From: Synechococcus sp. UW179A
GTDB taxonomy: Bacteria; Cyanobacteriota; Cyanobacteriia; PCC-6307; Cyanobiaceae
NCBI RefSeq assembly: GCF_900473965.1
Contig: NZ_UCNJ01000014.1
Span: forward strand, 1-64,000
Direction: 5' to 3'
DNA: 64,000 nucleotides
Position numbers and translations under genes: made by a program. Positions within the stretch are counted from its first letter, which is position 1. Every line of letters begins with the position of its first letter. A model generated the notes under the pieces. That model had not been told where the DNA came from and searched no databases. It was given only the letters and a program-made list of their open reading frames with translations. Of this stretch, positions 19,773 through 27,669 are shown piece by piece.

Positions 19773-19886
19773 TTGGCAAACAGACTCCGTGACGCGCTCG
19801 CCATCGGGCTGTTCGTCGTGTTGGCCGGATACGTGGGTTACAGCGGTTTTCGTCTGGCCCTACTGCTCTGGCAGCGTCTCAGCTGA
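19773..19886 (+). CDS. Possible small single-helix membrane protein
   Basis: A 37-residue frame starting at TTG 19773 reads LANRLRDALAIGLFVVLAGY and then a second apolar stretch, ending WQRLS. It has basic flanks around a hydrophobic core, as expected of a small membrane protein. It begins 5 bp after the kinase stop and ends 30 bp before the next gene, filling the gap neatly. Lack of an ATG and its short length keep confidence low. Confidence 0.4.
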   Translation: MANRLRDALAIGLFVVLAGYVGYSGFRLALLLWQRLS

Positions 19887-19916
19887 TTTCCTTCCCTCAA
19901 TCCCTGCATCTTTTCC

Positions 19917-20204
19917 ATGGCCGCCGACCCACTCACTCCAGCCATCAGCGAACGCATCTGTCGTCACATGAATGACGACCACAGTGATGCTGTGCTTCGC
20001 TACGCCCACCACTACGGAGGTCTGACATCCGCAACCGCAGCCACGATGACAGGCGTTAACGCGGAAGCCATGACCCTTGAGGTGAATGGCGAGCCCGTCA
20101 GCATTCCCTTCGACCACACGCTCACCGACAGTGAGGATGCTCACCGCACTCTGGTAGCCATGTTGAAGACCATGCCTGCCGGAGCTGGCAAAGGGGAATC
20201 CTGA
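19917..20204 (+). CDS. DUF2470 domain protein (HugZ-like C-terminal fold)
   Basis: A 95-residue protein consisting of one DUF2470 domain. HMNDDHSDAVLRYAHHYGG is the conserved His/Asp-rich helix, and a C-terminal helix contains EDAHRTLVAML. In larger proteins this domain is linked to haem-binding or haem-degrading HugZ-type proteins and to a plastid glutamyl-tRNA reductase binding protein. A role near tetrapyrrole metabolism is therefore possible but unproven for the stand-alone form. Confidence 0.75.
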   Translation: MAADPLTPAISERICRHMNDDHSDAVLRYAHHYGGLTSATAATMTGVNAEAMTLEVNGEPVSIPFDHTLTDSEDAHRTLVAMLKTMPAGAGKGES

Positions 20205-20225
20205 AGTCAACCGCAGTGCATTGCC

Positions 20226-20897
20226 TTGCTGACCTCCATCAAGAGCTGTCTAAAGCAGCTGTTGATCCAACCAAGTTGCGCGATCTGCAAGCGACAGACC
20301 ATCTCAGAAACTGATCAGACAGATCTCTGCCAGACCTGCCAACAACGCCTCGGTCTCGCAGAGACTGCGATCAAAGGCATGAGCCCCCTGCCCTGGCGGG
20401 CAGCCTCCTGGTACAGGGGTGCCATGCGCCAGTTGATTCTGTCGTTACGCAGAAATCAAAACGTTGGCTCTCTGCAAGCGATTTGCAGGATGCTGCAGCG
20501 CGATTTGCAGGAAGAGACTCTGCTGATCCCGATTCCAGGCTGGAAGGCGAAAAGCCGGTCGAATCCGCTTCCGGAACTCATGTGCCGCTGCCTGGAGCGA
20601 CCGACACTTCAGGTGCTGGAGCGTTGTCGCCCCACGGTGGGCCAGCACCGGCTGAACCGTCGGCAGAGAGAGAGCAACCAGTGCGGCAGCTTCACCTTGA
20701 ATCAAGCTTGGACCCAGTCGAAAAACCATGAATGGACGAGTTGGCCCACACAACAAGAGGTCTGGATTGTGGATGACATCGTGACAACAGGTGCAACCGT
20801 TCTGGCCGCGCAACAGGCTCTTCAGGCCTCAGGAACCACCATCCAAGGGGTGCTCTGCCTGGCCAGAACACCTTGGGAGTTCCACCCCGTGATTTAA
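20226..20897 (+). CDS. comF: ComF family phosphoribosyltransferase-like competence protein
   Basis: A 223-residue protein with an N-terminal zinc-binding region (two CxxC pairs, in SCAICKRQT and LCQTCQQR) and a C-terminal phosphoribosyltransferase fold with the PRPP loop VWIVDDIVTTGATVLAA. ComF is needed for late steps of DNA uptake in naturally competent bacteria. The start codon appears to be TTG (20226). It ends just before tRNA-Phe. Confidence 0.85.
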   Translation: MLTSIKSCLKQLLIQPSCAICKRQTISETDQTDLCQTCQQRLGLAETAIKGMSPLPWRAASWYRGAMRQLILSLRRNQNVGSLQAICRMLQRDLQEETLLIPIPGWKAKSRSNPLPELMCRCLERPTLQVLERCRPTVGQHRLNRRQRESNQCGSFTLNQAWTQSKNHEWTSWPTQQEVWIVDDIVTTGATVLAAQQALQASGTTIQGVLCLARTPWEFHPVI

Positions 20898-20922
20898 GAT
20901 TCAAAGGTGGCGCAGACAACGC

Positions 20923-20995
20923 GCCGGGATAGCTCAGTTGGTAGAGCAGGCGACTGAAAATCGCCGTGTCCCCAGTTCAAATCTGGGTCCTGGCA
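20923..20995 (+). tRNA. tRNA-Phe (anticodon GAA)
   Basis: A 73-nt cloverleaf with acceptor stem GCCGGGA/TCCTGGC (one G-U), D arm GCTC..GAGC, anticodon stem GGCGA/TCGCC with loop CTGAAAA (anticodon GAA), and T arm CCCAG/CTGGG. It stands at the left border of the phycobilisome region, close to a recombinase remnant. Confidence 0.96.
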
Positions 20996-21013
20996 CCTTT
21001 CTTAAGCGCAAAA

Positions 21014-21055
21014 AAAGCACCGAATGGTTCCTGTAATGGCACTATTCGGTGCTTT
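21014..21055. terminator. Bidirectional terminator after tRNA-Phe
   Basis: A 12-bp perfect stem (21014-21025 with 21044-21055) is flanked by A-rich sequence on the left and a T run on the right, so it can work on either strand. It lies about 20 bp downstream of tRNA-Phe. Confidence 0.85.
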
Positions 21056-21143
21056 TTAGTCCTCCAATCTCCTAGAGGCCATGCGCCCCATCTGCAGAGA
21101 AGCAGCAATGACTCAACGGTCCAGGAACACCTCGACTGAATAC

Positions 21144-21175
21144 AAAAAAACGGGATGGCTTTCCGGACCATCCCG
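21144..21175 (-). terminator. Minus-strand terminator of a small gene
   Basis: On the minus strand an 8-bp GC-rich stem (21168-21175 with 21151-21158) is followed by seven T residues (21144-21150). Its orientation implies a minus-strand transcript, most simply from the small gene at 21314-21481. Confidence 0.75.
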
Positions 21176-21235
21176 CTCCCCCTGTTCGTGTTTTCCGCAG
21201 CCTGCACAACCCCCTTCATTTGTACCCACCCAGTT

Positions 21236-21258
21236 TTGTGTATCGGTTAGATACACAA
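21236..21258. promoter_or_regulatory. Perfect 9-bp inverted repeat, operator-like
   Basis: The half-sites TTGTGTATC and GATACACAA are separated by 5 bp. The symmetry and AT-rich half-sites resemble a dimeric repressor operator, but the element lies downstream of the small minus-strand gene and no nearby regulator gene is evident. A cruciform or remnant operator are alternatives. There is no T tract, so it is not a typical terminator. Confidence 0.35.
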
Positions 21259-21313
21259 AGTCGTCAAAAGCACAATTCAGGCAAACGACTCGAGCAGGTA
21301 CAACGTCGATTCA

Positions 21314-21481
21314 TCAGGCGCCATTGCAGAAGTAAACCGCTTCGGCATTGGTCCTGCCATCGGCGATGACCTGTTTCAAGCAAGCGTTGTACACCCTGCT
21401 TTCCTGCTTGAGAGCACAGATGCCCAACGCGATTGCTGTCCGTGACATGGCGGAGACGGCGGTGGCAGAAATCCCTATCAC
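21314..21481 (-). CDS. Small Cys-containing protein with hydrophobic N-terminus
   Basis: From GTG 21481 the frame encodes 55 residues; an ATG at 21448 would give 44. The N-terminus (VIGISATAVSAMSRTAIALG) is apolar, and the C-terminal part, ACLKQVIADGRTNAEAVYFC, has two regularly spaced cysteines, resembling small secreted cysteine-pair proteins common in marine picocyanobacteria. A minus-strand terminator lies downstream (21144-21175), which supports expression. The start is unsettled because no ribosome-binding site is obvious. Confidence 0.5.
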   Translation of the reverse strand: MIGISATAVSAMSRTAIALGICALKQESRVYNACLKQVIADGRTNAEAVYFCNGA

Positions 21482-21672
21482 GCCGTTAGTGAGTATTGCC
21501 TTGTTGGTGCCGCCGCAACCCTTCTCCTAAGCGGGAGTGCTTTGCGTGGAGTTCTCTCCGGCCATGGGTTAAAACATCGCCCACAGACAACACCCAGAAA
21601 CGCATCAAGGGATAGTCATATCTGCTCTTGATCAGCACAAACCTTCTTGCACAGGACTGACGGCAAATCGAT

Positions 21673-22431
21673 TCAGCCCCTTCTGCCACTTTCCCGCGCA
21701 GGGAATGCATGATTTTCAGACTTGCAGCTTGACCTCACTTGCTTCTTGATGTCAGGGAACTGCGGGCAAGTCAGAGCAGGAAAATCTGCTTTTGCCTCCC
21801 TAAAGAGATTGCGGATCAGGGTTTTGTATTGACGTCTGGTCTCTTCCACAGAAGCTCCCTTCACTTCACAGTGCTTGCGAATGATGAGGAAGAACTCCAG
21901 GAAATCGTTGCTGGAAATTCGCTCAACCCTCTTGGTTGTTGCCCAGGGTTGGAGGCCAATACCTATAGGTCCATGCCACAGGTTCCGCTTATCACTTAAC
22001 CAGCGATTGCGATTGTTCCTTGGTTGCTGCTCTTCATGGGTATACCAGCGTTCCCAATACACCGAAAGCGCCTGGCCTTGCTCAAGCTGATGCTGCTCCA
22101 GTTGCTGATGCAGAGTTCTCCACCGCTCTTGAGAAGCAGCCAGAGCAATCGTCACAGCTTCCCAAGGGTCAGTGGTTCCACAGGTGCCCTCGATCGACAG
22201 ACGCTTGCCCTGTCCTCGGTTGGTTCTTCCTGCAAAGGGACGCGGGTCATCTGCCTGTTCAGGAAGAAAGCGCCATTGGAGGTTCTTGGTCTTCCTGCTC
22301 TTAGCACTTGGTTTCTGGCGGAAAATGGAGAGAGATGGATGAATGATCGACCCTGCCCATCCCAGATCACGCATCACATTGAGAGTGTGCAGGCTGCCAT
22401 CGATCCAGTTCTGGGGAAGAGAGCGAGACAT
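21673..22431 (-). pseudogene. Truncated phage-type tyrosine recombinase (integrase) N-terminal part
   Basis: The 252-residue frame resembles the N-terminal half of cyanobacterial phage-type integrases: an arm-binding-like region, then a SAM-like core-binding domain with WLSDKRNLWHGPIGIGLQPW and TRRQYKTLIRNLFREAKADF. The sequence ends at about the point where the catalytic domain should begin. No Arg, HxxR or Tyr catalytic motif follows, so it should be inactive as an integrase. It lies 0.7 kb from tRNA-Phe, as expected for an element that used the tRNA as its attachment site; I see no second copy of the tRNA 3' end. Confidence 0.65.
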
Positions 22432-22660
22432 AGAGTTCCCATACCAACGCCTACAACCAGGAAGGCGAAGGACCTACCGCCAAACCGAACCAAGAGTAAG
22501 GACGCGGTCAGGGAGCAGCAAACAAGACTCTGCCAAAAGGCATGCCTTGATCGCCGCTCGACCCATTCATAAACCTGGTCCTGTCACTTCGCAGAACCGC
22601 TCATTGATTCCAATACCGGTTAACGACGATCGACAATTCAACAACGCCGATGGCTTCGCC

Positions 22661-22837
22661 ATGGTGTTCGATCCAGCCTGGAAACAATGTCTCAAGCTCG
22701 GTGAGCTTGAGAACAAGTCAGTCGATGAAAGAATCGAAACAGTGATCAACCTTCTAAACGATCATCCGTTTGTGCAGTCAGAGCCAAAACAAGCTCGCCA
22801 GATCGCAAAATTCAGGGTGCGGCTACTTGAGCTGTGA
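22661..22837 (+). CDS. Small hypothetical protein
   Basis: From ATG 22661 the product has 58 residues, beginning MVFDPAWKQCLKLGELENK, mostly helical and charged. The frame is open further upstream, but that part looks less protein-like and is antisense to the recombinase remnant. I do not recognise a family. It lies between the recombinase remnant and the first phycobilisome-region unknown. Confidence 0.4.
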   Translation: MVFDPAWKQCLKLGELENKSVDERIETVINLLNDHPFVQSEPKQARQIAKFRVRLLEL

Positions 22838-22867
22838 GCAGCTGAAGCCGACCTTACAGCCCAATCA

Positions 22868-23332
22868 TCAGGCACTCAAGAGATCGATCTGATCATCTTC
22901 GTCCTGATCATTGACCTCCTCCTGAGAAGGCTCAATCTGCGGGTCATCCACGTAGATCGTCTCATTCAGCGACGGCTCAAGCTCAGCCTCAATGTCATCC
23001 AGATCATCACGATCAGAGACCGCTTTATCGATGCAGGCTGATGCCATTTCATCGGCAGTTGGCTTCACAAGTTCGATTAGCTGCCCGGGAGCATCCTCGA
23101 TGAGCAACCCTTGAAGATGCCTGAGACGGTCACCACTGTCATCAAGCAGCTGTTGACTTGCTTCATCTGGCAAAGGGTCTGATCCATCAGACAAAGCATT
23201 CAGATGCACCTGCTCAAAACGTTCCTCCAGTGCAAGCACACGCAGCGTGAGTGACTCAGCAATCTCGCTGACGACATGTAATTGACGACTGAGCTGCTGG
23301 ACCATCAGCGCATTGGATTCAGCTGCAGCCAT
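22868..23332 (-). CDS. Hypothetical acidic protein at the edge of the phycobilisome region
   Basis: From the ATG at 23332 the product is 154 residues, starting MAAAESNALMVQQLSRQLHV. The first 60 residues are predicted to be a coiled coil (leucine-rich heptads around SLTLRVLALEERFEQVHL), and the C-terminal half is very acidic (DQDEDDQIDLL near the end). The frame is open upstream to 23530, but the Met at 23332 begins the regular helix. No known domain is visible. It is the first gene left of the rod genes and points away from them. Confidence 0.6.
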   Translation of the reverse strand: MAAAESNALMVQQLSRQLHVVSEIAESLTLRVLALEERFEQVHLNALSDGSDPLPDEASQQLLDDSGDRLRHLQGLLIEDAPGQLIELVKPTADEMASACIDKAVSDRDDLDDIEAELEPSLNETIYVDDPQIEPSQEEVNDQDEDDQIDLLSA

Positions 23333-23501
23333 GGGACACGAGCGGTGGCGGCCCGATCGTATCGATCGTATGAGGGTTGTCCAGGAGTGCCTGGCGAGCG
23401 CAAGCTGATCTCGCTCCATACGCCTTCTGGTGACATCCCTAATGATCGACACCGGAGATTCCGAACAGTACGGATACAGTTCCCAAGGCCGGACTTGAGC
23501 G

Positions 23502-23948
23502 ATGGATGGATCACAGCAGGCCAACCTCATGTCGTTGATCGAGGAGGTCGGAGATGAAAACGAACAGCTCCATTCGGTCGGGGATCAGATCCTGCGACTC
23601 AACCTGAAGCCCGATGACCTGCAGCTCTGGCAGGACACTTTTGCAGCCATGGGAGAGCCTGGAAATGTGCTGCTCGCCTGCGAAAGCGATGGCTGCCCGT
23701 TAGAGGCGACCAAACTCACCTGGGTTGTTGGTGCCGCTATCCGCAGCACGGCTGTCAGGTCTGCATCCGATGTTGGAACACTGCTGAAAAATCTGGGAGT
23801 GAGTGATCCAATCGCGGATGCTATCCCCTGTCATTGCCCGGGAGTTGGCCAGGAGATTGCATGGGCGTTCTATCTGGAACGCCACGGCTGGCTGACCGCG
23901 TGCCCAATTCTTCCCATCACGTCCAAACACAACGCCGTTCATCCGTGA
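23502..23948 (+). CDS. Hypothetical protein coupled to the AplA-like gene
   Basis: A 148-residue protein of mixed composition with several Cys residues (CESDGCPLEATK; IPCHCPGVGQE). I recognise no domain. Its TGA stop overlaps the GTG start of the following phycobiliprotein-like gene (GTGA, 23945-23948), so the two products are probably made together and may act together. An uncharacterised partner, chaperone or lyase-like function are all possible. Confidence 0.65.
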   Translation: MDGSQQANLMSLIEEVGDENEQLHSVGDQILRLNLKPDDLQLWQDTFAAMGEPGNVLLACESDGCPLEATKLTWVVGAAIRSTAVRSASDVGTLLKNLGVSDPIADAIPCHCPGVGQEIAWAFYLERHGWLTACPILPITSKHNAVHP

Positions 23949-24571
23949 GCTCCGCCTCAGCAGAACAAATCAAAGAACTTGCACGACTTTCGAAGGTGTG
24001 TGGACTCAGTGGTGATACCAGCCTTCCGGAAGAACTACGTCATCTGATCCATGAGGCAGATCAGAACAAACGTTTACTGACTGACGAGGAAATTCGCTTG
24101 TGCTGTGGCTGGTCAGGCCTTGAAGCCGCTCCACTGACTGCACTTCATAAACAGGCTTCGGAGCTTGTTGACCGAGCGCGCGCGGATCTTTTGAAAGAGC
24201 AGCCGCAGCTGGTGCAACCAGGCGGACAGTTGTTTCCGCAGGAACGAGCCGAAGCCTGCTGGCGCGACTGCTTCCATTTTCTGCGGGTCAGCCTTTACGG
24301 AACAGCCTTACGCAGGGCCGACGTGACGGACTGCGACGGCATACCATTCCTGGTAAAGCTTTACGCACTGCTTGATGTTCCGGTGCCTGCATTACTTCTG
24401 GCACTTGATTGCCTTCGCCTGCATTCTGTGAACTGTTACCGCGAGCTTGGAGCAGGGGCTGATGCTGAAGCACTGGGTGACGCATTGTCTGATCTCTGCA
24501 ACATTATTGGCAACGAGATGAAGAGACACGACGGGGCGCAGCGGGAGGGCCGCAAAGCAGACATAAACTAA
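23945..24571 (+). CDS. aplA: Allophycocyanin-like phycobiliprotein (AplA-like)
   Basis: A 208-residue protein with the phycobiliprotein globin fold in its C-terminal two thirds. ERAEACWRDCFHFLRVSLYG lines up with the bilin-binding helix of phycobiliprotein subunits (AACLRD), putting a cysteine at residue 105 in the classical Cys-82 position. VPALLLALDCLRLHSVNCYR matches the following helix. It is longer than rod or core subunits and diverged, as AplA is. AplA proteins were found as unusual allophycocyanin-like proteins outside the main antenna; a sensory or assembly role has been suggested, not established. The GTG start overlaps the upstream stop codon. Confidence 0.72.
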   Translation: MSSASAEQIKELARLSKVCGLSGDTSLPEELRHLIHEADQNKRLLTDEEIRLCCGWSGLEAAPLTALHKQASELVDRARADLLKEQPQLVQPGGQLFPQERAEACWRDCFHFLRVSLYGTALRRADVTDCDGIPFLVKLYALLDVPVPALLLALDCLRLHSVNCYRELGAGADAEALGDALSDLCNIIGNEMKRHDGAQREGRKADIN

Positions 24572-24597
24572 TTGGCGTTCACTGAGCATTTTTACGG

Positions 24598-25320
24598 ATG
24601 GCGCTTCAGCTGCTCGACTACCCGCTCACAAGCCAGAACAGTCGTGTTGGCGACCAGGGTGGTCTCAAGTCTGAGCTGAATCGCGCAACGTTCCCAAGCC
24701 GTGAAGACAGGAACTTCCAGATCGAGCAGGCCTATCGGCAAATCTTTTTTCACGCCATGAAATGCGATCGTGACGTGAACCTTGAATCCCAGTTTCGAGA
24801 TGGAAGCATCACAACCAGGGACTTCATCCGCGGTTTACTGCTGTCCAGGCGATTTCAGGAAGGCTACGTATCTTGCAGCACCAACTACAGGCTCGTCGAC
24901 CAGGTCGTCGGACGCGTTCTAGGTCGCGAAGTACATGGGCAAAGTGAGCGAATCAGCTGGTCAATCCTGATTGCAGACAAGGGCTTCAGCAGCTTTGTCG
25001 ATGCTGTGCTTGACAGCAGCGAATATCTTGATTCGTTTGGTTATGACGATGTTCCCAGCCAGCGCTCGCGCGTCATTCCCGGAGCTTCAACAGGAGTGAT
25101 GCCGATTTACCAGCAGTTTCCTCGCTATGGAAGCGACTGGAGGGATCAACAATGGGACCTGAAACTACAAGCCAGAATTGAAATTGAAACCATTGTCCCT
25201 GCTTATATCAAAACGCCAGAATGGGCCAAGAAAGTATGGCTTGGCTTGGCTGCTATTGGAGCCTTTGAACTCATCAGAGTCCTTCTGATTGTGGCCGGAG
25301 AAATGTACAGCACTCGCTAG
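24598..25320 (+). CDS. cpcG2: Phycobilisome rod linker CpcG2 with hydrophobic C-terminus (CpcL type)
   Basis: A 240-residue linker. Residues about 15-180 form a Pfam PBS linker (REP) domain, with the CpcG-like N-terminus MALQLLDYPLTSQNSRVGDQ and the conserved SEYLDSFGYDDVPSQR. The C-terminus, instead of a core-binding segment, carries a hydrophobic helix, VWLGLAAIGAFELIRVLLIV. This is the mark of CpcL, which anchors core-less rods to the thylakoid and feeds photosystem I in other cyanobacteria. It starts 26 bp after the AplA-like gene. Confidence 0.85.
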   Translation: MALQLLDYPLTSQNSRVGDQGGLKSELNRATFPSREDRNFQIEQAYRQIFFHAMKCDRDVNLESQFRDGSITTRDFIRGLLLSRRFQEGYVSCSTNYRLVDQVVGRVLGREVHGQSERISWSILIADKGFSSFVDAVLDSSEYLDSFGYDDVPSQRSRVIPGASTGVMPIYQQFPRYGSDWRDQQWDLKLQARIEIETIVPAYIKTPEWAKKVWLGLAAIGAFELIRVLLIVAGEMYSTR

Positions 25321-25620
25321 TTGAAGTGCTCTGAATCCAGCAATCCATTTCAGTGAAAGCTGACCACGCAGAACGCCATCCTGCCGATGGACGCTCGAGG
25401 CCTTCCCGTAAAAGAACTCTTCAACCGCTGAAACAGAGTCATTTAGCAACAACAAAATCAACCCAAAAATTAGTGCATCAAGAATCATTAAGCACCCAAT
25501 CGCTGATTGTTAAGAAAACCAAAGAACCACGAGAAAACATTTTGTTGCAAGCCTCGTGGCTCCGCGGAGTTCATCTGTAAACGCGATTATTGTCTGGGCA
25601 CAAGTACCCCATTGAGATCA

Positions 25621-26526
25621 GTAATGGTCGCCATCAAGCCGACACGTGATTTCACGAACCTGAACCGCGTCTCATACGCCACAGGTCATTCCAAGAAAGC
25701 AATACAAAACAAGGCGACCAATCTCTACCGTCAGGAGTGTGAGAAAGGCAACTTGATTCCGCGGAAAGGCCTGGCAGCTTCAACAACTGAGGAATTCAAA
25801 GAAAACCTTTGTTCGGCCATGGGCGTCGGCATCGGGCCAAGACTCCATAGCGAATGCCCTTTCAGTAGCGTGAATGACGTTTACGCAGCAAACGGAAGCG
25901 ATGCTTTAGAGACAGCCATCGCAGCAAGCTACAAGCAGGTTTTCGGCAACCTCGGCCCCATGGGCAATCAGCGCTGCACTGAGCTGGAATCGCAACTCAG
26001 CAACGGTGAAATCAGCGTTAGAGATTTCGTCGCAGGGCTCGCCAAGTCAGATCTCTACAAAGAGAAGTATTTCCATTGTGTTTCACCGATTCGCGGCATC
26101 GAATTGAACTACAAGCATCTGCTTGGAAGGCCCCCGATCAATCAAGCGGAAGTGAGCGCAGCCATCACGCTGATCGCGGAGAGTGGATTTGATGCTTTGG
26201 TCTACAAAATTACTCACTCGGGAGAGTATATGGAAGTGTTTGGAACAGACACTGTTCCTTATCCACGCGCCTGGACTTCGGCAGCTGGTGCTTATTGCTC
26301 CACATTCACAAACCTCGCCAGAGTGACTCCAGCCAACGCTGCTTCGGATACAACGATCGAGTCTCGCAGCCAACTGGTAATGGAATTCACCAATGCCAGA
26401 CGGATTTCTCAATCAGGCTCCGGATACGATGTGAGTGGGTTCGTTTACTCGAAGGCAGTCAAAGACCCTTACAGCGGAGCATTCCAGCGGATGTATCAGT
26501 CTAAAAATGCAAAAACCTGGGCATAA
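25621..26526 (+). CDS. mpeD: Phycoerythrin II-associated linker MpeD
   Basis: A 301-residue linker lacking a CpcD domain. The N-terminal extension contains LCSAMGVGIGPRLHSECPFS, the gamma-subunit-type motif with a cysteine (residue 63) that may carry a bilin, followed by a PBS linker domain (about residues 85-230, with RGIELNYKHLLGRPP). This layout is the same as MpeC later in the window. Placement near cpcG2 and the sequence fit MpeD, but linker names in this family are hard to separate without alignment. I use ATG 25621 rather than the upstream 25507 because the extra residues are not linker-like. Confidence 0.75.
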   Translation, partial: VMVAIKPTRDFTNLNRVSYATGHSKKAIQNKATNLYRQECEKGNLIPRKGLAASTTEEFKENLCSAMGVGIGPRLHSECPFSSVNDVYAANGSDALETAIAASYKQVFGNLGPMGNQRCTELESQLSNGEISVRDFVAGLAKSDLYKEKYFHCVSPIRGIELNYKHLLGRPPINQAEVSAAITLIAESGFDALVYKITHSGEYMEVFGTDTVPYPRAWTSAAGAYCSTFTNLARVTPANAASDTTIESRSQLVMEFTNARRISQSGSGYDVSGFVYSKAVKDPYSGAFQRMYQSKNAKTWA

Positions 26527-26579
26527 CGAGATAATCCTCGGACATTCAATACATCATCCTAATTAAGCGTTGAATATCA

Positions 26580-26607
26580 AAGCACTGACTTATAAAGTTA
26601 GTGCTTT
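26580..26607 (+). terminator. Terminator after mpeD
   Basis: An 11-bp stem (agcactgactt with aagttagtgct, one G-U pair, starting at 26581) is followed by a run of five T residues. It lies 55 bp after the mpeD stop and separates mpeD from the next transcription unit. Confidence 0.75.
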
Positions 26608-26810
26608 TTCATGGCTTTATCAATCGATGAAAAGGCACGCAATTCAGCGAGCATCCTGAGTTCTTTTAAGCCTAGAAACCATCAAAATGGTAGACAAGGA
26701 ACACCAACAAACTGAGCTCAACAACAATCACGCTGTAGAGCTCATTCATTAATATCAGTCTGACAGTCGAGAGGTAACCTCCTCGCAGCCCTATCAAGGA
26801 GGATGGAGCT

Positions 26811-27527
26811 ATGACATCTCGGTTTATCGACCTTCGCACCTGGACGGCACCCGAAACTCAAACGCCTGAAGACGCAGAAGGTTCAGCCGTCGATGCTCGT
26901 GGTGCCGACTGGAGTCATCGAGATTTGGGTCAACGTGATCTGAGCGGTGCTTTGCTTTGCCGTTGCAACCTGCGTGGCAGTGATTTAAGCCAATGCACAC
27001 TGGAAGGTGCAGATCTACGTTTAGCGATATACGACTCAAAAACCAAATTTCCAGACGATTTCGATCATCAAAACAGCGGAGCCGTCGGTCCAGGCGCAAA
27101 GCTAAATGGTGCATTTCTGAATAACGCTGATTTAAGAGGAGTTGACCTGCGCAAAGCTGTCTTGATGGGCGCCTATCTCAGCGGCACCGATCTCAGCGGG
27201 GCGATTCTCGATGGCACTGCAATGGCTGGAGCGGATCTTCGACATGCAAATTTGCGTGGTGCGATGTGCAGAGGTACTCGCTTTGGTACCAGCCAGCTCG
27301 ATATGGCCGATTTCAGAGGCGCAGACCTGGAAGCTGCGGTACTGGACTGCGTCGAATCAGTTCGGGGTGCTGACTTCAGCCTTTGCCTGGGTCTCGACCA
27401 GCAACTGGAGACATTGCTGAATCGTGAAGCCCTTGAACTTGATCAATGGAACCCGATAACACGCAGCTCGACGCGGTCAAGCCTGGAATCCCTCAAAGCT
27501 AAAAATGATTCGTTAAACCAAAACTGA
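26811..27527 (+). CDS. Pentapeptide repeat protein within the linker gene cluster
   Basis: A 238-residue protein with about 20 A(D/N)LXX repeats in two blocks (residues about 35-68 and 92-180; for example DLSGALLCRCNLRGSDLSQC), predicted to fold as a right-handed quadrilateral beta-helix. An interruption at 69-91 separates the blocks. An AAGGAGG ribosome-binding site lies just upstream. Pentapeptide proteins are numerous in cyanobacteria and mostly of unknown function. Its place between mpeD and cpeC suggests a link to rod assembly, but nothing in the sequence proves it. Confidence 0.8.
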   Translation: MTSRFIDLRTWTAPETQTPEDAEGSAVDARGADWSHRDLGQRDLSGALLCRCNLRGSDLSQCTLEGADLRLAIYDSKTKFPDDFDHQNSGAVGPGAKLNGAFLNNADLRGVDLRKAVLMGAYLSGTDLSGAILDGTAMAGADLRHANLRGAMCRGTRFGTSQLDMADFRGADLEAAVLDCVESVRGADFSLCLGLDQQLETLLNREALELDQWNPITRSSTRSSLESLKAKNDSLNQN

Positions 27528-27669
27528 TGCATGCTTCAGATCCGTTCCAGGAGCACAGAATTGTCATGTCACGCAATGTTTAGACATAATTGATTGAGCT
27601 TTATAAAGAAGGCGTTCGCGCACGGCGGTTCTGACGGACGATGGGTCCGCGAATACCGCGAGAACCTTC

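Noticed and set aside
20923-21700. Direct repeat of the tRNA-Phe 3' end as an attachment site
   Set aside because: No second copy of the tRNA 3' segment was seen in the nearby sequence by eye; a computed search over the whole genome would be needed.
22024-22572. 182-codon plus-strand frame antisense to the recombinase remnant
   Set aside because: The minus-strand product has a recognisable recombinase pattern and this one does not.
25165-25488. 107-codon minus-strand frame over the end of cpcG2
   Set aside because: Antisense to the hydrophobic C-terminus of cpcG2; the sequence has no independent support.
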